64,000 bases of DNA from Candidatus Thiodiazotropha sp. (ex Codakia rugifera) (lineage in GTDB: Bacteria; Pseudomonadota; Gammaproteobacteria; Chromatiales; Chromatiaceae), in assembly GCA_025656675.1 (NCBI GenBank), contig JAHXHN010000001.1:186001-250000 (forward strand), written 5' to 3'. Positions within the stretch are counted from its first letter, which is position 1; each line of letters opens with the position of its first letter. Under the pieces are notes generated by a model that saw only the letters and a list, made by a program, of their open reading frames with translations, searched no databases and was not told where the DNA came from. Made by a program: the position numbers and the translations under genes. Positions 54,982 through 64,000 of this stretch are shown here, in pieces.

Positions 54982-56334
54982 ATGACCAAACATTATGACT
55001 TAATTGCAATCGGTGCAGGTAGCGGTGGGCTTTCTGTTGCAGAACGGGCTGCCAAGTATGGCGCTAAATGTGCCGTGGTTGAGGCAAAAAAACTGGGTGG
55101 GACATGCGTCAATCTGGGTTGCGTGCCCAAAAAGGTCATGTGGTATGGCGCCAGTATCGCTCATACCCTGCAGGATGCATCGGATTACGGTTTCGATGTG
55201 GAACTCACAGCATTCTCCTGGGAGACCCTTAAGGATGCCCGAGACAACTATGTCGCTGGTATCAACAACTGGTATCACACCTATCTGAAGGATTCCGATA
55301 TTGATGAAATTACCGGCTACGCCCGTTTCATCGATGCCCATACCCTGGACGTGGACGGCAACCCGTTTACTGCCGATCATATCGTCATTGCCCCCGGTAC
55401 ATATCCGGTAGTTCCCCAGGTACCGGGTGCGGAACATGGCGTCACTTCAGATGGGTTCTTTGCCTGGGAGACACGACCTGATCGTGTCGCAGTCGTCGGC
55501 AGCGGTTATATCGCAGTAGAGATTGCAGGCCTGCTCAACGCTTTGGGTGCAGATGTCACCATGCTGCTTCGAAGAGAACACCTGTTGCGACCGTTCGATG
55601 CCATGCTGAGAGAGTGTTTGATGGAAGAGATGATTGACGCAGGCATCAACATTGTGACTTCGTCTCAAATCGGAGAGGTACAAAAACAGGCTGACGGCAA
55701 TCTGGATCTGATCTGTGCAGACACAGGGCAGCTGATCGGTCGATTCGATCAACTGCTGTGGGCCATCGGACGTGCGCCGGCTACATCTGGAATGGATCTG
55801 GCCAATGCCTGCATCACAACCGACGAAGCGGGTTATATACCCACCGACCTATTTCAAAACACCTCTATTCCAGGTCTCTATGCCATTGGTGATGTCACCG
55901 GCCGGGCTCAGCTGACACCCGTGGCTATTGCAGCAGGAAGACGCTTGGCAGATCGATTGTTTGGCGGCATGACAGATCGCAAGCTCGATTATGAGCTTAT
56001 ACCCACTGTAGTTTTTTCCCACCCACCTATCGCCACGGTCGGTTTGACCGAAAGTGAGGCCCGGGAGATCCATGGCAGTGCAGTAAAGATCTATCAATCC
56101 CGCTTTACCCCCATGTATCACGCCTTCACGCAACATCAGAGTAAAATGGCCATGAAACTGGTCACCGTAGGGGCGCGGGAAAAGGTGGTCGGCTGCCATG
56201 TCATCGGACTCGGTGCCGATGAGATGTTACAGGGTTTTGTCGTGGCGATGCGGATGGGTGCAACCAAGCAGGATTTTGACGATACCATTGCCATTCACCC
56301 GAGCGCCGCCGAGGAACTGGTAACGATGCGATGA
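54982..56334 (+). CDS. gorA: Glutathione-disulfide reductase
   Basis: This 450-aa FAD-dependent pyridine-nucleotide disulfide oxidoreductase has the N-terminal FAD site [16 protein letters not shown], the redox pair Cys42/Cys47 in [13 protein letters not shown], a NADPH domain ([21 protein letters not shown]) and the C-terminal dimer segment with the catalytic His in [15 protein letters not shown]. It is glutathione reductase rather than dihydrolipoamide dehydrogenase or mercuric reductase by these motifs. ATG 54982 lies 141 bp from the divergent reductase gene. Confidence 0.95.
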   Translation: MTKHYDLIAIGAGSGGLSVAERAAKYGAKCAVVEAKKLGGTCVNLGCVPKKVMWYGASIAHTLQDASDYGFDVELTAFSWETLKDARDNYVAGINNWYHTYLKDSDIDEITGYARFIDAHTLDVDGNPFTADHIVIAPGTYPVVPQVPGAEHGVTSDGFFAWETRPDRVAVVGSGYIAVEIAGLLNALGADVTMLLRREHLLRPFDAMLRECLMEEMIDAGINIVTSSQIGEVQKQADGNLDLICADTGQLIGRFDQLLWAIGRAPATSGMDLANACITTDEAGYIPTDLFQNTSIPGLYAIGDVTGRAQLTPVAIAAGRRLADRLFGGMTDRKLDYELIPTVVFSHPPIATVGLTESEAREIHGSAVKIYQSRFTPMYHAFTQHQSKMAMKLVTVGAREKVVGCHVIGLGADEMLQGFVVAMRMGATKQDFDDTIAIHPSAAEELVTMR

Positions 56335-56507
56335 AACCAAATATGCCGAAAACCTCACAACAAAGAATGCAGTGTAATCCTTACCATTCCGGCGTGCACG
56401 CGACGACAAGGGTGACCCTGCTTGATACAGGATGAGTTATGTTTTTAGCCGGGTAATGCACTACAAGGATTATCTGGCAATGGAAAGCGTTGAAATGACT
56501 ATCTGCT

Positions 56508-57149
56508 ATGTTTCTATCGTATAGATTGAGAATCGCACTGGTTGTTTCGGTCGGCCTTCATCTGTTAATGATTTGGCTAGCGGCATACTATAGTCCATTA
56601 GGTTACAAGGGTTTTCCGAACGCCACCCCATCGGCACCTATTCGAATCACAATTGTTCATCCAAGAGATATCCAAACTGATACACCTCGTCATCGTTCTG
56701 TGATACCAACCCACCCAATTACAGATAACAAATCTGAGAACCGGGCTGAGCGAACACAAGTTTATGATAATCCCACTGACACGCATCCAATACCAACGTC
56801 GAAACCTGAGGATAAAACAGTTTCTGAGCCAACCAAACCGATGGCTATATCTGGGACAATCAGTTCCAGCCTGGTATCAACGAGCCAAATCATAACTACA
56901 GCAACGGATATTGCCCATGAAATAGCCGGCGACGATACAAGCGAGGTCGTAAAAGAGACCAGTTCCGTCTCAGTAAAACTTGACCGGGCATTAAATAAAT
57001 CCCAAGAGACTCCCGGGGTGTACTCACTATCTGACGGCACGACGCGTGTTGTTACAGAGTTTGGTACCACCTACTGCATACAACCCATCGATGACTGGAG
57101 AATTATCGGACCAGAGGATGACATGAGAGTCTCGATGTACTGTAAATAG
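56508..57149 (+). CDS. Membrane-anchored periplasmic protein, TonB-like N-terminus, unknown
   Basis: This 213-aa protein has a short basic N-terminus, one TM segment (IALVVSVGLHLLMIWLAAYY) and a long Thr/Ser/Pro/Lys-rich extracytoplasmic region (residues 45-160). A compact C-terminal part with two cysteines (TTYCIQP...SMYCK) could form a disulfide. The start resembles TonB-type energy transducers, but a TonB C-terminal domain is lacking. It stands alone with gaps of 173 and 161 bp; neither shows a clear signal. No function is assigned. Confidence 0.68.
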   Translation: MFLSYRLRIALVVSVGLHLLMIWLAAYYSPLGYKGFPNATPSAPIRITIVHPRDIQTDTPRHRSVIPTHPITDNKSENRAERTQVYDNPTDTHPIPTSKPEDKTVSEPTKPMAISGTISSSLVSTSQIITTATDIAHEIAGDDTSEVVKETSSVSVKLDRALNKSQETPGVYSLSDGTTRVVTEFGTTYCIQPIDDWRIIGPEDDMRVSMYCK

Positions 57150-57310
57150 TAAGATGATTCACAACTGCATCGCATTGATCGCTGAAGGCATGCCATAAAG
57201 AGCAGAGAAGTCTTGGTGGGAGCAGCAGGGCACAGCCTGCATGGACACATATAATCCGTCGATAGCGTAAAAATGCACCGGTCCGGGCTTGAGATATTGT
57301 CTGAAAAAAA

Positions 57311-57793
57311 TCACTCTCGTTTCTTGGCCAGTATCAGAGCATCGAAAAGCATGATTGCCACGCCAACGGTGATGGCTGAATCGGCAACGTTAAACGCAGG
57401 AAAATAGTGTTCCTGATAGTGAAAATGCAGGAAGTCGATAACCTGCCCAAACAGGATACGATCGATCACATTGCCCATTGCGCCACCGATTATCAGAGAG
57501 AGGGCCACAGCAATCCACTGTTCTTCACGCTTCAGACGCCCTAACCAACCAATCAGTACAATCGTTACACCGATAGCCAGGATAATAAAGAACCAGCGTT
57601 GCCAACCACCCTGGTCACTGAGAAAACTAAATGCAGCACCTTTGTTATAGAGCAAGGTGAGATCAAAAAACGGCAACACAGTCACCGATTCATATACGGT
57701 TAGCATCGACTCTGCGAACTGCTTACTGGTCTGATCCAGTAGAATCACCATCAGGGAGAGCCAAAGCCAACGTATCATCATCTTAGAATCCAT
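57311..57793 (-). CDS. lspA: Lipoprotein signal peptidase (signal peptidase II)
   Basis: This 160-aa inner-membrane aspartyl protease cleaves prolipoprotein signal peptides after lipidation. Four TM helices are visible. The catalytic Asp residues are D120 (in GQVIDFLHF) and D138 (in FNVADSA), with the family motif GNVIDR just before. ATG follows the ileS stop directly with no gap, so translation is coupled, as in the standard ileS-lspA operon. Confidence 0.95.
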   Translation of the reverse strand: MDSKMMIRWLWLSLMVILLDQTSKQFAESMLTVYESVTVLPFFDLTLLYNKGAAFSFLSDQGGWQRWFFIILAIGVTIVLIGWLGRLKREEQWIAVALSLIIGGAMGNVIDRILFGQVIDFLHFHYQEHYFPAFNVADSAITVGVAIMLFDALILAKKRE

Positions 57794-60616
57794 TCAGGCA
57801 AAACGACGTGTTTCACCCTTACCTGCCACATTTTCCACACAACGACCACAGAGTTCAGGATGTTCATCATTGGCACCGACATCCTTGCGGTGATGCCAGC
57901 AACGGACGCATTTTCCATGACTTGAGGCATCGACCCGGAAGGCTAACCCCATCTCCTCATCCAGGACTGCATCGTCTGGTTTTTCCGCCAATCCACGGAC
58001 CTGCACATCGGAAGTGATCAACACAAATCGCAACTCGTCCTCCAGCTGTTCAAGAGGGACCTTCAGTTCATCGCTACAGTAGATAGCCACCTCAGCATCC
58101 AATGATGAGTTGCCTTCGGCACGGAACGACTCCATCGCCTTACCGGCCGCTTCACGCACACTGATGGCCTGCTCCCAGAAACCACGATCAAAGCGATCAT
58201 CTGGATCGAGTGGGTAGAGACCACCGTACCACTGCTCGAGGAAGACGCTCTCACCCCTTTCACCCGGCATCGACTGCCAGATCTCATCGGCCGTAAAACT
58301 GAGAATAGGCGCCAGCCAGCGAACCATCGCCTCGATGATGTGGTACATGGCAGTCTGACAGGAGCGGCGCGGCAGGCTATCCGCCTGGGTAGTGTACTGC
58401 CTATCCTTGATGACATCGAGATAGAAACCACCCAGCTCGTTACCACAGAAGTTATGAATCTTCTGGTAGATCAGGTGGAACTGGTAGTTGGCATAGGCAT
58501 CGACGATCTCCTCTTGCAGCTGCAGGGTACGATCCACCACCCAACGATCGAGCTCGATCATCTGTGAGGGCTCAACCAGATTCTGCGCCGGCTCGAATCC
58601 ATGCAGATTGGAAAGCAGAAACCGAGCCGTGTTGCGGATACGCCGGTAGGCATCGGCAGTACGCTTGAGGATCTCGTCGGAGACACTCATTTCATTGCGA
58701 TAGTCGGTGGCTGCCACCCACAGACGGATGATGTCGGCACCCAATGTCTTAAGTACCTTCTGCGGTGCTACGACATTACCCAGGGATTTGGACATCTTTC
58801 GTCCTTCGGCATCCACAGTAAAGCCATGGGTCAGCACACCCTTATAGGGAGCAGAACCATTCATTGCCACCGAGGTCATCAACGAGGATTGGAACCAACC
58901 ACGATGCTGGTCTGAGCCCTCGAGATAGAGATCGGCTGGAAAGCTCAACCCTTCACGGGCTTCCAGTACACAGTGGTGTGAAACACCGGAATCAAACCAG
59001 ACATCAAGGGTATCGGTGACCTTTTCATACGCTTCTGCCGTATCCCCCAACAAGGTTTCCGGTTGCAGGTTGAACCAGGCCTCAAAGCCCTCTTCCTCAA
59101 CCATTTTTGCGACCCGCTCAATCAGCGCGGGTGTCTGCGGATGAAGCTCGCTGGTCTGTTTATCGATGAACAGGGTGATTGGAACACCCCAGGTACGTTG
59201 ACGGGAGATACACCAGTCGGGGCGGTTCTCCACCATACCTTTGATCCGTGCCTCGCCCCAATCGGGCATCCACTTTACCTTATCGATCTCGCTCAATGCA
59301 GCCTGGCGCAGACCATTATGATCCATACTGACGAACCATTGCGGGGTAGCACGAAAGATGATCGGTGTCTTATGGCGCCAACAGTGAGGATAGCTGTGAC
59401 GCAGGCGCTCTTCGTGCATCAGGGCACCCCGCTGCTTCAATACCTCGATCACCTGCTCATTAGCGGATAAAACATGCTGACCGGCAAACAAATCGGTACC
59501 ATTGACAAAACAGCCATTGCTACCCACCGGATTGTCGACAGGCAGGTTGTAACGAACCCCGACCATATAGTCATCCATACCATGGCCCGGCGCTGTATGG
59601 ACTGCACCCGTACCCGCTTCCAGCGTGACATGCTCACCGAGAATGACAGGCACCCGCCGGTCATAGAACGGGTGCTGTAACAGCAATCCCTCGAATGCCT
59701 CTCCCTTGGCATAACCCACCACGTGATAGTGCTCAATTCCATAACGGTCCATCACATCCTTGAGCATGGCATCGGCTACGACCATCCGCTCTTTGCCATG
59801 CTTACCCGTGAACGCCACGACCGCATACTCCAGGGATGGATTCAGTGCTACCGCCTGGTTGGCAGGCAATGTCCAGGGAGTGGTGGTCCAGATCACCATT
59901 GAAAGAGGCCCCTCGCCGCCACCTTCAGGTACGTGATGACAACGGGCCATCAATGCCGACTCATCGATCACGTAAAATCGCACATCGATGGCGAAAGAAT
60001 CCTTGTCCTGATACTCCACCTCAGCCTCGGCCAGCGCGGAGCCGCAATCGGTACACCAGTGAACCGGCTTGTACCCCTTCTGCACATGATTATTGGCGAC
60101 GATCTTGCCAAGGGAGCGAATGATGTCAGCCTCGAATTGATGGTCCATGGTGAGATAGGGATTATCCCAGTCACCCATCACACCAAGACGCTTAAAATCT
60201 TCCCGCTGACCATTTACCTGTTTGGCGGCATACTCACGACAGGCTTTCCGGAACTGGCCCGTGCTCACCTTTTTGCCGGGTTTGCCGATCTTCTTCTCCA
60301 CCTGTAATTCAATGGGCAGACCATGGCAGTCCCAGCCAGGCACATAGGGAGCATCAAAGCCATCCAGGGTACGGCTTTTGACAATGATATCCTTCAGTAT
60401 CTTGTTCACCGCATGGCCGATATGGATATCGCCGTTGGCGTAAGGCGGTCCATCATGCAGGATAAATGTCGGCCGACCGGCACTGATCTCGCGCACTTTC
60501 TTGTAGAGATCGCTCTGTTCCCACTTTTTCAGCATCAATGGCTCACGTTGAGCCAAGTTGCCCCGCATCGGAAAGTCGGTTTTAGGGAGATTAAGGGTCT
60601 GCTTGTAATCGCTCAC
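57794..60616 (-). CDS. ileS: Isoleucyl-tRNA synthetase
   Basis: This 940-aa class I synthetase carries the HIGH motif in [13 protein letters not shown], the editing domain, KMSKS in [12 protein letters not shown] and the C-terminal zinc finger ([12 protein letters not shown]...CGRC). It starts at GTG 60616. Length fits the bacterial type. The gap upstream (60617-60766) shows no T-box or riboswitch-like structure, only a degenerate copy of the recurring motif at 60736-60753. In many gammaproteobacteria ribF is immediately upstream; here two small genes intervene. Confidence 0.97.
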   Translation of the reverse strand: MSDYKQTLNLPKTDFPMRGNLAQREPLMLKKWEQSDLYKKVREISAGRPTFILHDGPPYANGDIHIGHAVNKILKDIIVKSRTLDGFDAPYVPGWDCHGLPIELQVEKKIGKPGKKVSTGQFRKACREYAAKQVNGQREDFKRLGVMGDWDNPYLTMDHQFEADIIRSLGKIVANNHVQKGYKPVHWCTDCGSALAEAEVEYQDKDSFAIDVRFYVIDESALMARCHHVPEGGGEGPLSMVIWTTTPWTLPANQAVALNPSLEYAVVAFTGKHGKERMVVADAMLKDVMDRYGIEHYHVVGYAKGEAFEGLLLQHPFYDRRVPVILGEHVTLEAGTGAVHTAPGHGMDDYMVGVRYNLPVDNPVGSNGCFVNGTDLFAGQHVLSANEQVIEVLKQRGALMHEERLRHSYPHCWRHKTPIIFRATPQWFVSMDHNGLRQAALSEIDKVKWMPDWGEARIKGMVENRPDWCISRQRTWGVPITLFIDKQTSELHPQTPALIERVAKMVEEEGFEAWFNLQPETLLGDTAEAYEKVTDTLDVWFDSGVSHHCVLEAREGLSFPADLYLEGSDQHRGWFQSSLMTSVAMNGSAPYKGVLTHGFTVDAEGRKMSKSLGNVVAPQKVLKTLGADIIRLWVAATDYRNEMSVSDEILKRTADAYRRIRNTARFLLSNLHGFEPAQNLVEPSQMIELDRWVVDRTLQLQEEIVDAYANYQFHLIYQKIHNFCGNELGGFYLDVIKDRQYTTQADSLPRRSCQTAMYHIIEAMVRWLAPILSFTADEIWQSMPGERGESVFLEQWYGGLYPLDPDDRFDRGFWEQAISVREAAGKAMESFRAEGNSSLDAEVAIYCSDELKVPLEQLEDELRFVLITSDVQVRGLAEKPDDAVLDEEMGLAFRVDASSHGKCVRCWHHRKDVGANDEHPELCGRCVENVAGKGETRRFA

Positions 60617-60735
60617 TGACGGCTGCCTGTTGAGGGTGCAAAAAAGTAGGGTATTGAAACTTAAAACGGCGTTAGGCGCAAAGTTTCCTCGATTTTAATT
60701 GCCATACAGGGATCGAATACCGTAAAACATGGGTC

Positions 60736-60753
60736 TTAGGGCGCGTTAATACC
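60736..60753 (+). repeat. Degenerate copy of the TTAGGGCCTGYTWACAYY-like motif
   Basis: TTAGGGCGCGTTAATACC matches the 15530 copy at 14 of 18 positions. It lies between the coiled-coil gene end and ileS. Confidence 0.4.
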
Positions 60754-60766
60754 TTCTGTATAGTGC

Positions 60767-60952
60767 TTATTCCTTCGGAAGCTGTGGTTGGCCGCCCTGT
60801 GCTTTCGCTATCTCTACGATCGTTTCCAGGCGAACCACGCGCTTGTCAACATCGAGCATAACCGATTCAACACGCTCGATGTCCTTGTTCATCCGCTTCA
60901 CTTCGTCTGTCAGTTTTAATACATCCAACAGCATGTCTTTAAATCCAGACAT
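60767..60952 (-). CDS. Small coiled-coil protein paired with an RHH gene
   Basis: This 61-aa protein is almost entirely a heptad-patterned helix (DMLLDVLKLTDEVKRMNKDIERVESVMLDVDKRVVRLETIVEIAKAQ region), so a coiled coil or small oligomer is expected. A short Gly/Gln/Pro tail follows. It is not recognised as a toxin. Its ATG overlaps the stop of the upstream ribbon-helix-helix gene by one base (TAATG), so the two are translated together. Role unknown; scaffold or partner of the RHH protein is an inference. Confidence 0.7.
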   Translation of the reverse strand: MSGFKDMLLDVLKLTDEVKRMNKDIERVESVMLDVDKRVVRLETIVEIAKAQGGQPQLPKE

Positions 60953-61230
60953 TACTTGATTCCTTTCAATTCCAACGTCTTGAGTGCCTTATTTAGCCGC
61001 TTCCGGGTTTTAGCGGTTTCATGGATTGCCTCTTGAAGTCGTTCAGAGACCAATTCCATCAATTCACTTTCATCAATATCATTCGAATCTGGATCATAGG
61101 AATCAATTGACAGTCGCACGATCTCAGCGGCTGATGTACCGCGAATCTTCGATAGTTGATCCAGCTTTTCTATATTGTCTGCCGAAAGCATGATCTGTTT
61201 TCGAATCAAGTTTTCCGCTGTTGCTGCCAT
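60952..61230 (-). CDS. Ribbon-helix-helix DNA-binding-type protein
   Basis: This 92-aa protein begins with an RHH-like module: a beta-strand RKQIMLSA followed by two helices (NIEKLDQLSKIRGTSAAEIVRLSIDSY), and then an acidic, helical C-terminal half (SELMELVSERLQEAIHETAKTRKRL). RHH proteins regulate transcription and often act as antitoxins, but no toxin-like gene is coupled here. ATG 61230 follows GGAGC by 8 bases; an earlier ATG (61248) has no signal. A promoter with TGTGTATA repeats lies immediately upstream and suits self-regulation. Confidence 0.72.
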   Translation of the reverse strand: MAATAENLIRKQIMLSADNIEKLDQLSKIRGTSAAEIVRLSIDSYDPDSNDIDESELMELVSERLQEAIHETAKTRKRLNKALKTLELKGIK

Positions 61231-61259
61231 AAAAAGTGCTCCAATCAATGTAAAGGCAT

Positions 61260-61288
61260 ATTATACACATACACATCGATATACACAA
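61260..61288 (-). promoter_or_regulatory. Promoter/operator of the RHH gene
   Basis: On the minus strand, TTGTGT (61283-61288) lies 17 bp from a perfect TATAAT (61260-61265). Two direct repeats of TGTGTATA (61280-61287 and 61262-61269), plus a shorter ATGTGT between them, cover this promoter, as expected of an RHH operator. Confidence 0.6.
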
Positions 61289-61434
61289 TTTCTGGAGGTA
61301 AGGGGGTAAGCCCCGGAGGACGTACCCTTGGGGCGGGTCGTTGAGGGGATGGCGAAAATAACTGTCAGCCCTGACGAGATAAAGGTCTCCAGGCGAAAAC
61401 AACCTGTCCGACAAGGCTATATTCCAAGATCAGC

Positions 61435-62376
61435 TCAAGAAGAGAGGCTCACGCCCAGTATCGCTCTGGCCTGATCCGCATCCCGCCAAATCTGTTGTCG
61501 CAGCATCTCAAAGGAATCAAAGCGCTGCTCATTACGTAACTTTTGAACAAACTCTACGGTGACATGTTCGCCATAGACACTTTGATCGAAATCGAACAAA
61601 TGCACCTCGAGCAGGTAGCGGGTATCTCCTTCCACCATAGGGCGCACACCGATATTGGCAACACCAGGAAGGCCCTGTCTATCAAGTCCATCCAGCTTGA
61701 CTGCATAGACCCCCTGCAATGGACTGACACGTCGGTGCAGATCGATATTCATGGTGGGAAAACCGATAGTCCGGCCGCGTTTGTCACCATGTGCCACCCG
61801 ACCACAGATACGGTAGGGACGACCCAGACATTGGGCAGCGCCGTTTAGGTCACCTTGAGTAAGAAGCTCTCTGATTCGTGTACTGCTGACCCGGTCGGCA
61901 TCCAGCTTGTAGGTATTCATGTTCTCAACTTCGAAACCGTGTTGATCGCCCATGCTTCTAAGCAGCTCAAAATCACCCACACGTCCACGACCAAAGCGAA
62001 AGTCATCGCCCACCGATAGAAAAACCGCCCCTAATCCATCTACCAACAGCTCCCTGACGAAGTCCTCAGCAGACATCGCCGCAAGACGTTTGTTGAACTC
62101 CAACACCACGACCCGCTCAACACCGGTATCTTTGATCGCCTGCAATTTTTCCCGCAAACGGGTAAGACGGGCCGGAGCAGAGGCCGCCTGAAAAAATTCA
62201 CGTGGCTGAGGTTCGAATGTGACTACCGTGGTTGGCAAGTGCATTTCGGCCCCCTTCTCCATCAGGTGGCGAAATACCGATTGATGACCCAAGTGAACAC
62301 CATCGAAATTTCCGATAGTGGCCACACAGCCATGGTGATCAGGTTTCAGATTATGTAGTCCACGAACCAGTTGCAT
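61435..62376 (-). CDS. ribF: Bifunctional riboflavin kinase/FAD synthetase
   Basis: This 313-aa enzyme makes FMN and FAD from riboflavin. The N-terminal nucleotidyltransferase half has GNFDGVHLGHQSVF and VGDDFRFGRGRVGD. The C-terminal riboflavin kinase half has GRVAHGDKRGRTIGFPTMNI. ATG 62376 begins MQLVRGL, the usual RibF start; the longer open frame to 62478 is unsupported. Between its stop and the RHH promoter lie about 150 bp without a recognised feature. Confidence 0.95.
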   Translation of the reverse strand: MQLVRGLHNLKPDHHGCVATIGNFDGVHLGHQSVFRHLMEKGAEMHLPTTVVTFEPQPREFFQAASAPARLTRLREKLQAIKDTGVERVVVLEFNKRLAAMSAEDFVRELLVDGLGAVFLSVGDDFRFGRGRVGDFELLRSMGDQHGFEVENMNTYKLDADRVSSTRIRELLTQGDLNGAAQCLGRPYRICGRVAHGDKRGRTIGFPTMNIDLHRRVSPLQGVYAVKLDGLDRQGLPGVANIGVRPMVEGDTRYLLEVHLFDFDQSVYGEHVTVEFVQKLRNEQRFDSFEMLRQQIWRDADQARAILGVSLSS

Positions 62377-62408
62377 AGATAAACCGCCCAAACTCGAGCG
62401 GTCAATTA

Positions 62409-62418
62409 TAGGGCCTGT
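62409..62418 (+). repeat. Partial copy of the recurring TAGGGCCTGT core
   Basis: TAGGGCCTGT occurs in the gap upstream of ribF. Only the core is shared with the other copies. Confidence 0.3.
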
Positions 62419-62524
62419 GGAAAAATTGGACATCCCCGAACTTGAAAATCTGCAAATCCTTTTGTTGAAGGTGATCAATCACCCACCATTACAATATAGG
62501 ACACTACACTAGACATCACACGCC

Positions 62525-62564
62525 AAAAAAAACCCACCAAGACAGAAAAGCCTATCCTGGCGGG
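62525..62564 (-). terminator. Rho-independent terminator of the cytochrome P460 gene
   Basis: On the minus strand CCCGCCAGGATAG pairs with CTGTCTTGGTGGG (13 bp with three G-U pairs), loop GCTTTT, followed by an eight-T run. It lies 25 bp after the P460 stop. Confidence 0.85.
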
Positions 62565-62589
62565 CAACACGCACCCAGTCATCGGTTAG

Positions 62590-63129
62590 CTATTTTGCAT
62601 AGCGATCATGATTAAAGACCATGTCTCCTCCCGGTGCACCCATATGGCAGGCAACACAACCCTTGGCCATACCCTTGCCAACACGCCCGGCGAGACTGAC
62701 GCCCTTAGGATTTTTCAATACTGAGCCATCAGGTGCGAATTTGATCCAGAACCAATCTTTGATATCGGCATCGAAGCCCTTCCGCTTGTACATCACGGTG
62801 ACTGCCTTCAGATATTTGTCAGGATCGTTGGCCACAGCGGTCTTGCTGACACCCTCACCCCCATAATTACGCTTGATTATCAGGATATCGTCGTTATCAC
62901 CCACCTTTAACCGGGTATCGATGGTGTCAAGAATCGCGCCATGGGGATGCATACCGGTATATGGGGTGGACATGGTAGCGTCCTTACCGGCCAGGCCCGC
63001 AGCGCTCATGCTGGCCCAGATATCAGCTGCATACGAGACATCCTCATCACCACCAAACGGTGCTGCGAATGACGTTGCCGAAACCATCATTGAGGTCACC
63101 ACCATTGCTGCCATTATTTTTAATTTCAT
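62590..63129 (-). CDS. Cytochrome P460 / c'-beta family haem protein
   Basis: This 179-aa secreted protein has a signal peptide (ending SFAAP) and a single haem site CVACH at 158-162 near the C-terminus. Family landmarks are YKRKGFDADIKDWFWIKF, KNPKGVSLAGRVGKGMAKGC and MVFNHDRYAK at the end. Members use hydroxylamine and NO, or bind NO and CO. Whether this one forms the lysine-haem cross-link of true P460 or is a c'-beta cannot be told from sequence alone. ATG 63129 follows GGAGAG. It starts 10 bp after the beta-propeller gene, so one operon is likely. Confidence 0.88.
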   Translation of the reverse strand: MKLKIMAAMVVTSMMVSATSFAAPFGGDEDVSYAADIWASMSAAGLAGKDATMSTPYTGMHPHGAILDTIDTRLKVGDNDDILIIKRNYGGEGVSKTAVANDPDKYLKAVTVMYKRKGFDADIKDWFWIKFAPDGSVLKNPKGVSLAGRVGKGMAKGCVACHMGAPGGDMVFNHDRYAK

Positions 63130-63139
63130 CACGCTCTCC

Positions 63140-64000
63140 TCACTTCTTTTCCGATTGTTCGAATCGGGTTGCCACGATCGCCTTTGGACCACCAAAAGCT
63201 CGAATAAAACCTAATACCTCGCCATCCACTAACAACGGCCGGGTGATGGGCTCACCCGGTAAGCGGTACGCTTGCTGCAGCTCACCACTATCACTGATCA
63301 ATGCCCATACATGTCCATTTTCAAGCGCAGCCAGCAGAAGCCCCTGTTGATGCCTTAAACCTGTCACCAGAGGCTCCGGCAGTTGGCGCTGCCATAAGAT
63401 TTTGCCGCTATCCACATCGATGGCACGCAATCGTCGATCCAATCCATTAAAGATCAGTTGTCCATCCAGCACCGTCGGTGTGGTCAGGATTGCAGGGTAA
63501 GTATGTCGCCACAGGCGATTGCCCAAGTGGTCAAATGAGATAACTTCACGATTAAAAGTGGTGACAATAATCTGCCCATCGGCCAGTGCCACAGGACTGT
63601 AGACCAGCTCCTGCCCGACAGAACCGGACCAGCGGATATCACCGTTATTGCGGTCAACCGCCCATAAGTGACCGTCACTCCCGCCGGTAAATAGCAGCTC
63701 ACCTGACTGGGCAGGAGGATAAACCCAGCCCGGAAACCGTTGTAGCCAGAGGCGGCTTCCGGTGCGACTGTCGATGGCCTCCAGCGAACCATCCCGGCTG
63801 GCTAGATAAGCGATTTCGCCTGAAGAGACGACTGGAAATCCAACCTGTTTTAAGGCCCGCTTCCAGAGAATTTCGCCACTCTCCGAGGCTACAGCGTAGA
63901 GACCACGACTGCCGGTAACCAAGAGGCGGTCACCGATCACTGTCGGTTCAAAAGTCTGCTGGTCCTGTAACCCCTGCCAGCGCAAAGCCAGTGTTTCTGG
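63140..64000 (-). CDS. PQQ-like beta-propeller repeat protein, partial at the right edge
   Basis: The frame is open through base 64000 with no start, so the N-terminus is outside the window; 286 codons plus stop are visible. The sequence consists of repeats of the type GELLFTGGSDGHLWAVDRNNGDIRW, each with an LxAxD/N..G..xW pattern, matching BamB/PQQ-type WD-like blades; about six are visible. Such proteins are mostly periplasmic; they either scaffold outer-membrane assembly or bind a cofactor. No PQQ-dehydrogenase catalytic features are evident. It probably forms an operon with the P460 gene that follows. Confidence 0.82.
   Translation of the reverse strand, partial: PETLALRWQGLQDQQTFEPTVIGDRLLVTGSRGLYAVASESGEILWKRALKQVGFPVVSSGEIAYLASRDGSLEAIDSRTGSRLWLQRFPGWVYPPAQSGELLFTGGSDGHLWAVDRNNGDIRWSGSVGQELVYSPVALADGQIIVTTFNREVISFDHLGNRLWRHTYPAILTTPTVLDGQLIFNGLDRRLRAIDVDSGKILWQRQLPEPLVTGLRHQQGLLLAALENGHVWALISDSGELQQAYRLPGEPITRPLLVDGEVLGFIRAFGGPKAIVATRFEQSEKK

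Noticed and set aside
60952..61230. Toxin-antitoxin system
   Set aside because: The RHH protein could be an antitoxin, but the coupled 61-aa protein is a plain coiled coil with no toxin motif.
62465..62478. Second FNR-like site TTGAAGGTGATCAA
   Set aside because: One half-site deviates, and it lies upstream of ribF, a gene not expected under FNR; it is probably chance.
1..64000. CRISPR arrays, tRNA, rRNA, complete insertion sequences or prophage
   Set aside because: No regularly spaced repeats, cloverleaf-like genes, transposase or phage structural genes were seen.

Overview
The window looks like chromosomal DNA of a sulfur-oxidising gammaproteobacterium, probably a Chromatiales-type organism of the Sedimenticola / Ca. 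Thiodiazotropha kind. The best lineage clue is a sulfur-globule envelope protein (48854-49210). The housekeeping gene orders are also gammaproteobacterial: hemA-prfA-prmC, rpoZ-spoT-ridA, ubiC-ubiA, ileS-lspA, and uvrA / MFS / ssb. No rRNA, tRNA, CRISPR array, complete insertion sequence or prophage was seen. The lineage is inferred from gene content, not from a marker-gene comparison.

Layout. 1-5494 (minus): an envelope cluster of DUF1329 and DUF1302 proteins and an MMPL/RND exporter that runs off the left edge, with a perfect hairpin in each gap. 5849-11355 (plus): hemA, prfA, prmC, a small unknown gene, moeB, a rhombosortase and a lipoprotein. 11420-15080 (minus): recG, ubiC, ubiA. 15112-20331: yjbQ, then minus-strand small genes, ridA, spoT and rpoZ. 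20587-22649: a divergent AraC regulator / MFS pair. 22829-26873: three tightly coupled genes for a ThDP enzyme, a GT-A-like glycosyltransferase and a sulfotransferase, with a methyltransferase facing them. 27882-32048: a di-haem cytochrome c, a beta-CASP hydrolase, an unknown membrane protein and a CHAD protein. 32129-38417: an unusual block of an FHA-like/PPP phosphatase, a GHKL-type ATPase and a second metallophosphatase, divergent from a protein built as a duplicated PilZ-plus-unknown-domain unit. 38460-43451: a rhodanese and an RND pump with its adaptor. 44047-48679: rsmA, lon, and nnrS with an FNR-type box. 48854-56334: the sulfur globule gene, ssb, a YajR-like MFS protein, uvrA, a flavodoxin-fold reductase and gorA. 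56508-62376: an unknown TonB-like anchored protein, lspA, ileS, a ribbon-helix-helix / coiled-coil gene pair and ribF. 62590-64000: cytochrome P460 downstream of a partial beta-propeller gene.

How it fits together. Core functions are haem synthesis, translation termination, ubiquinone synthesis, DNA repair, stringent response and proteolysis. Several genes suit life across an oxygen/nitrogen-oxide gradient with stored sulfur: NnrS with an FNR-type site, cytochrome P460, a c4-like cytochrome, rhodanese and the sulfur globule protein. The strongest candidates for something undescribed are the FHA-phosphatase / GHKL / metallophosphatase operon with its divergent tandem PilZ gene, the ThDP-glycosyltransferase-sulfotransferase operon, and the RHH/coiled-coil pair wedged between ribF and ileS. 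A short motif near TTAGGGCCTGYTWACAYY recurs at several gene ends and may be the terminus of a small dispersed element.
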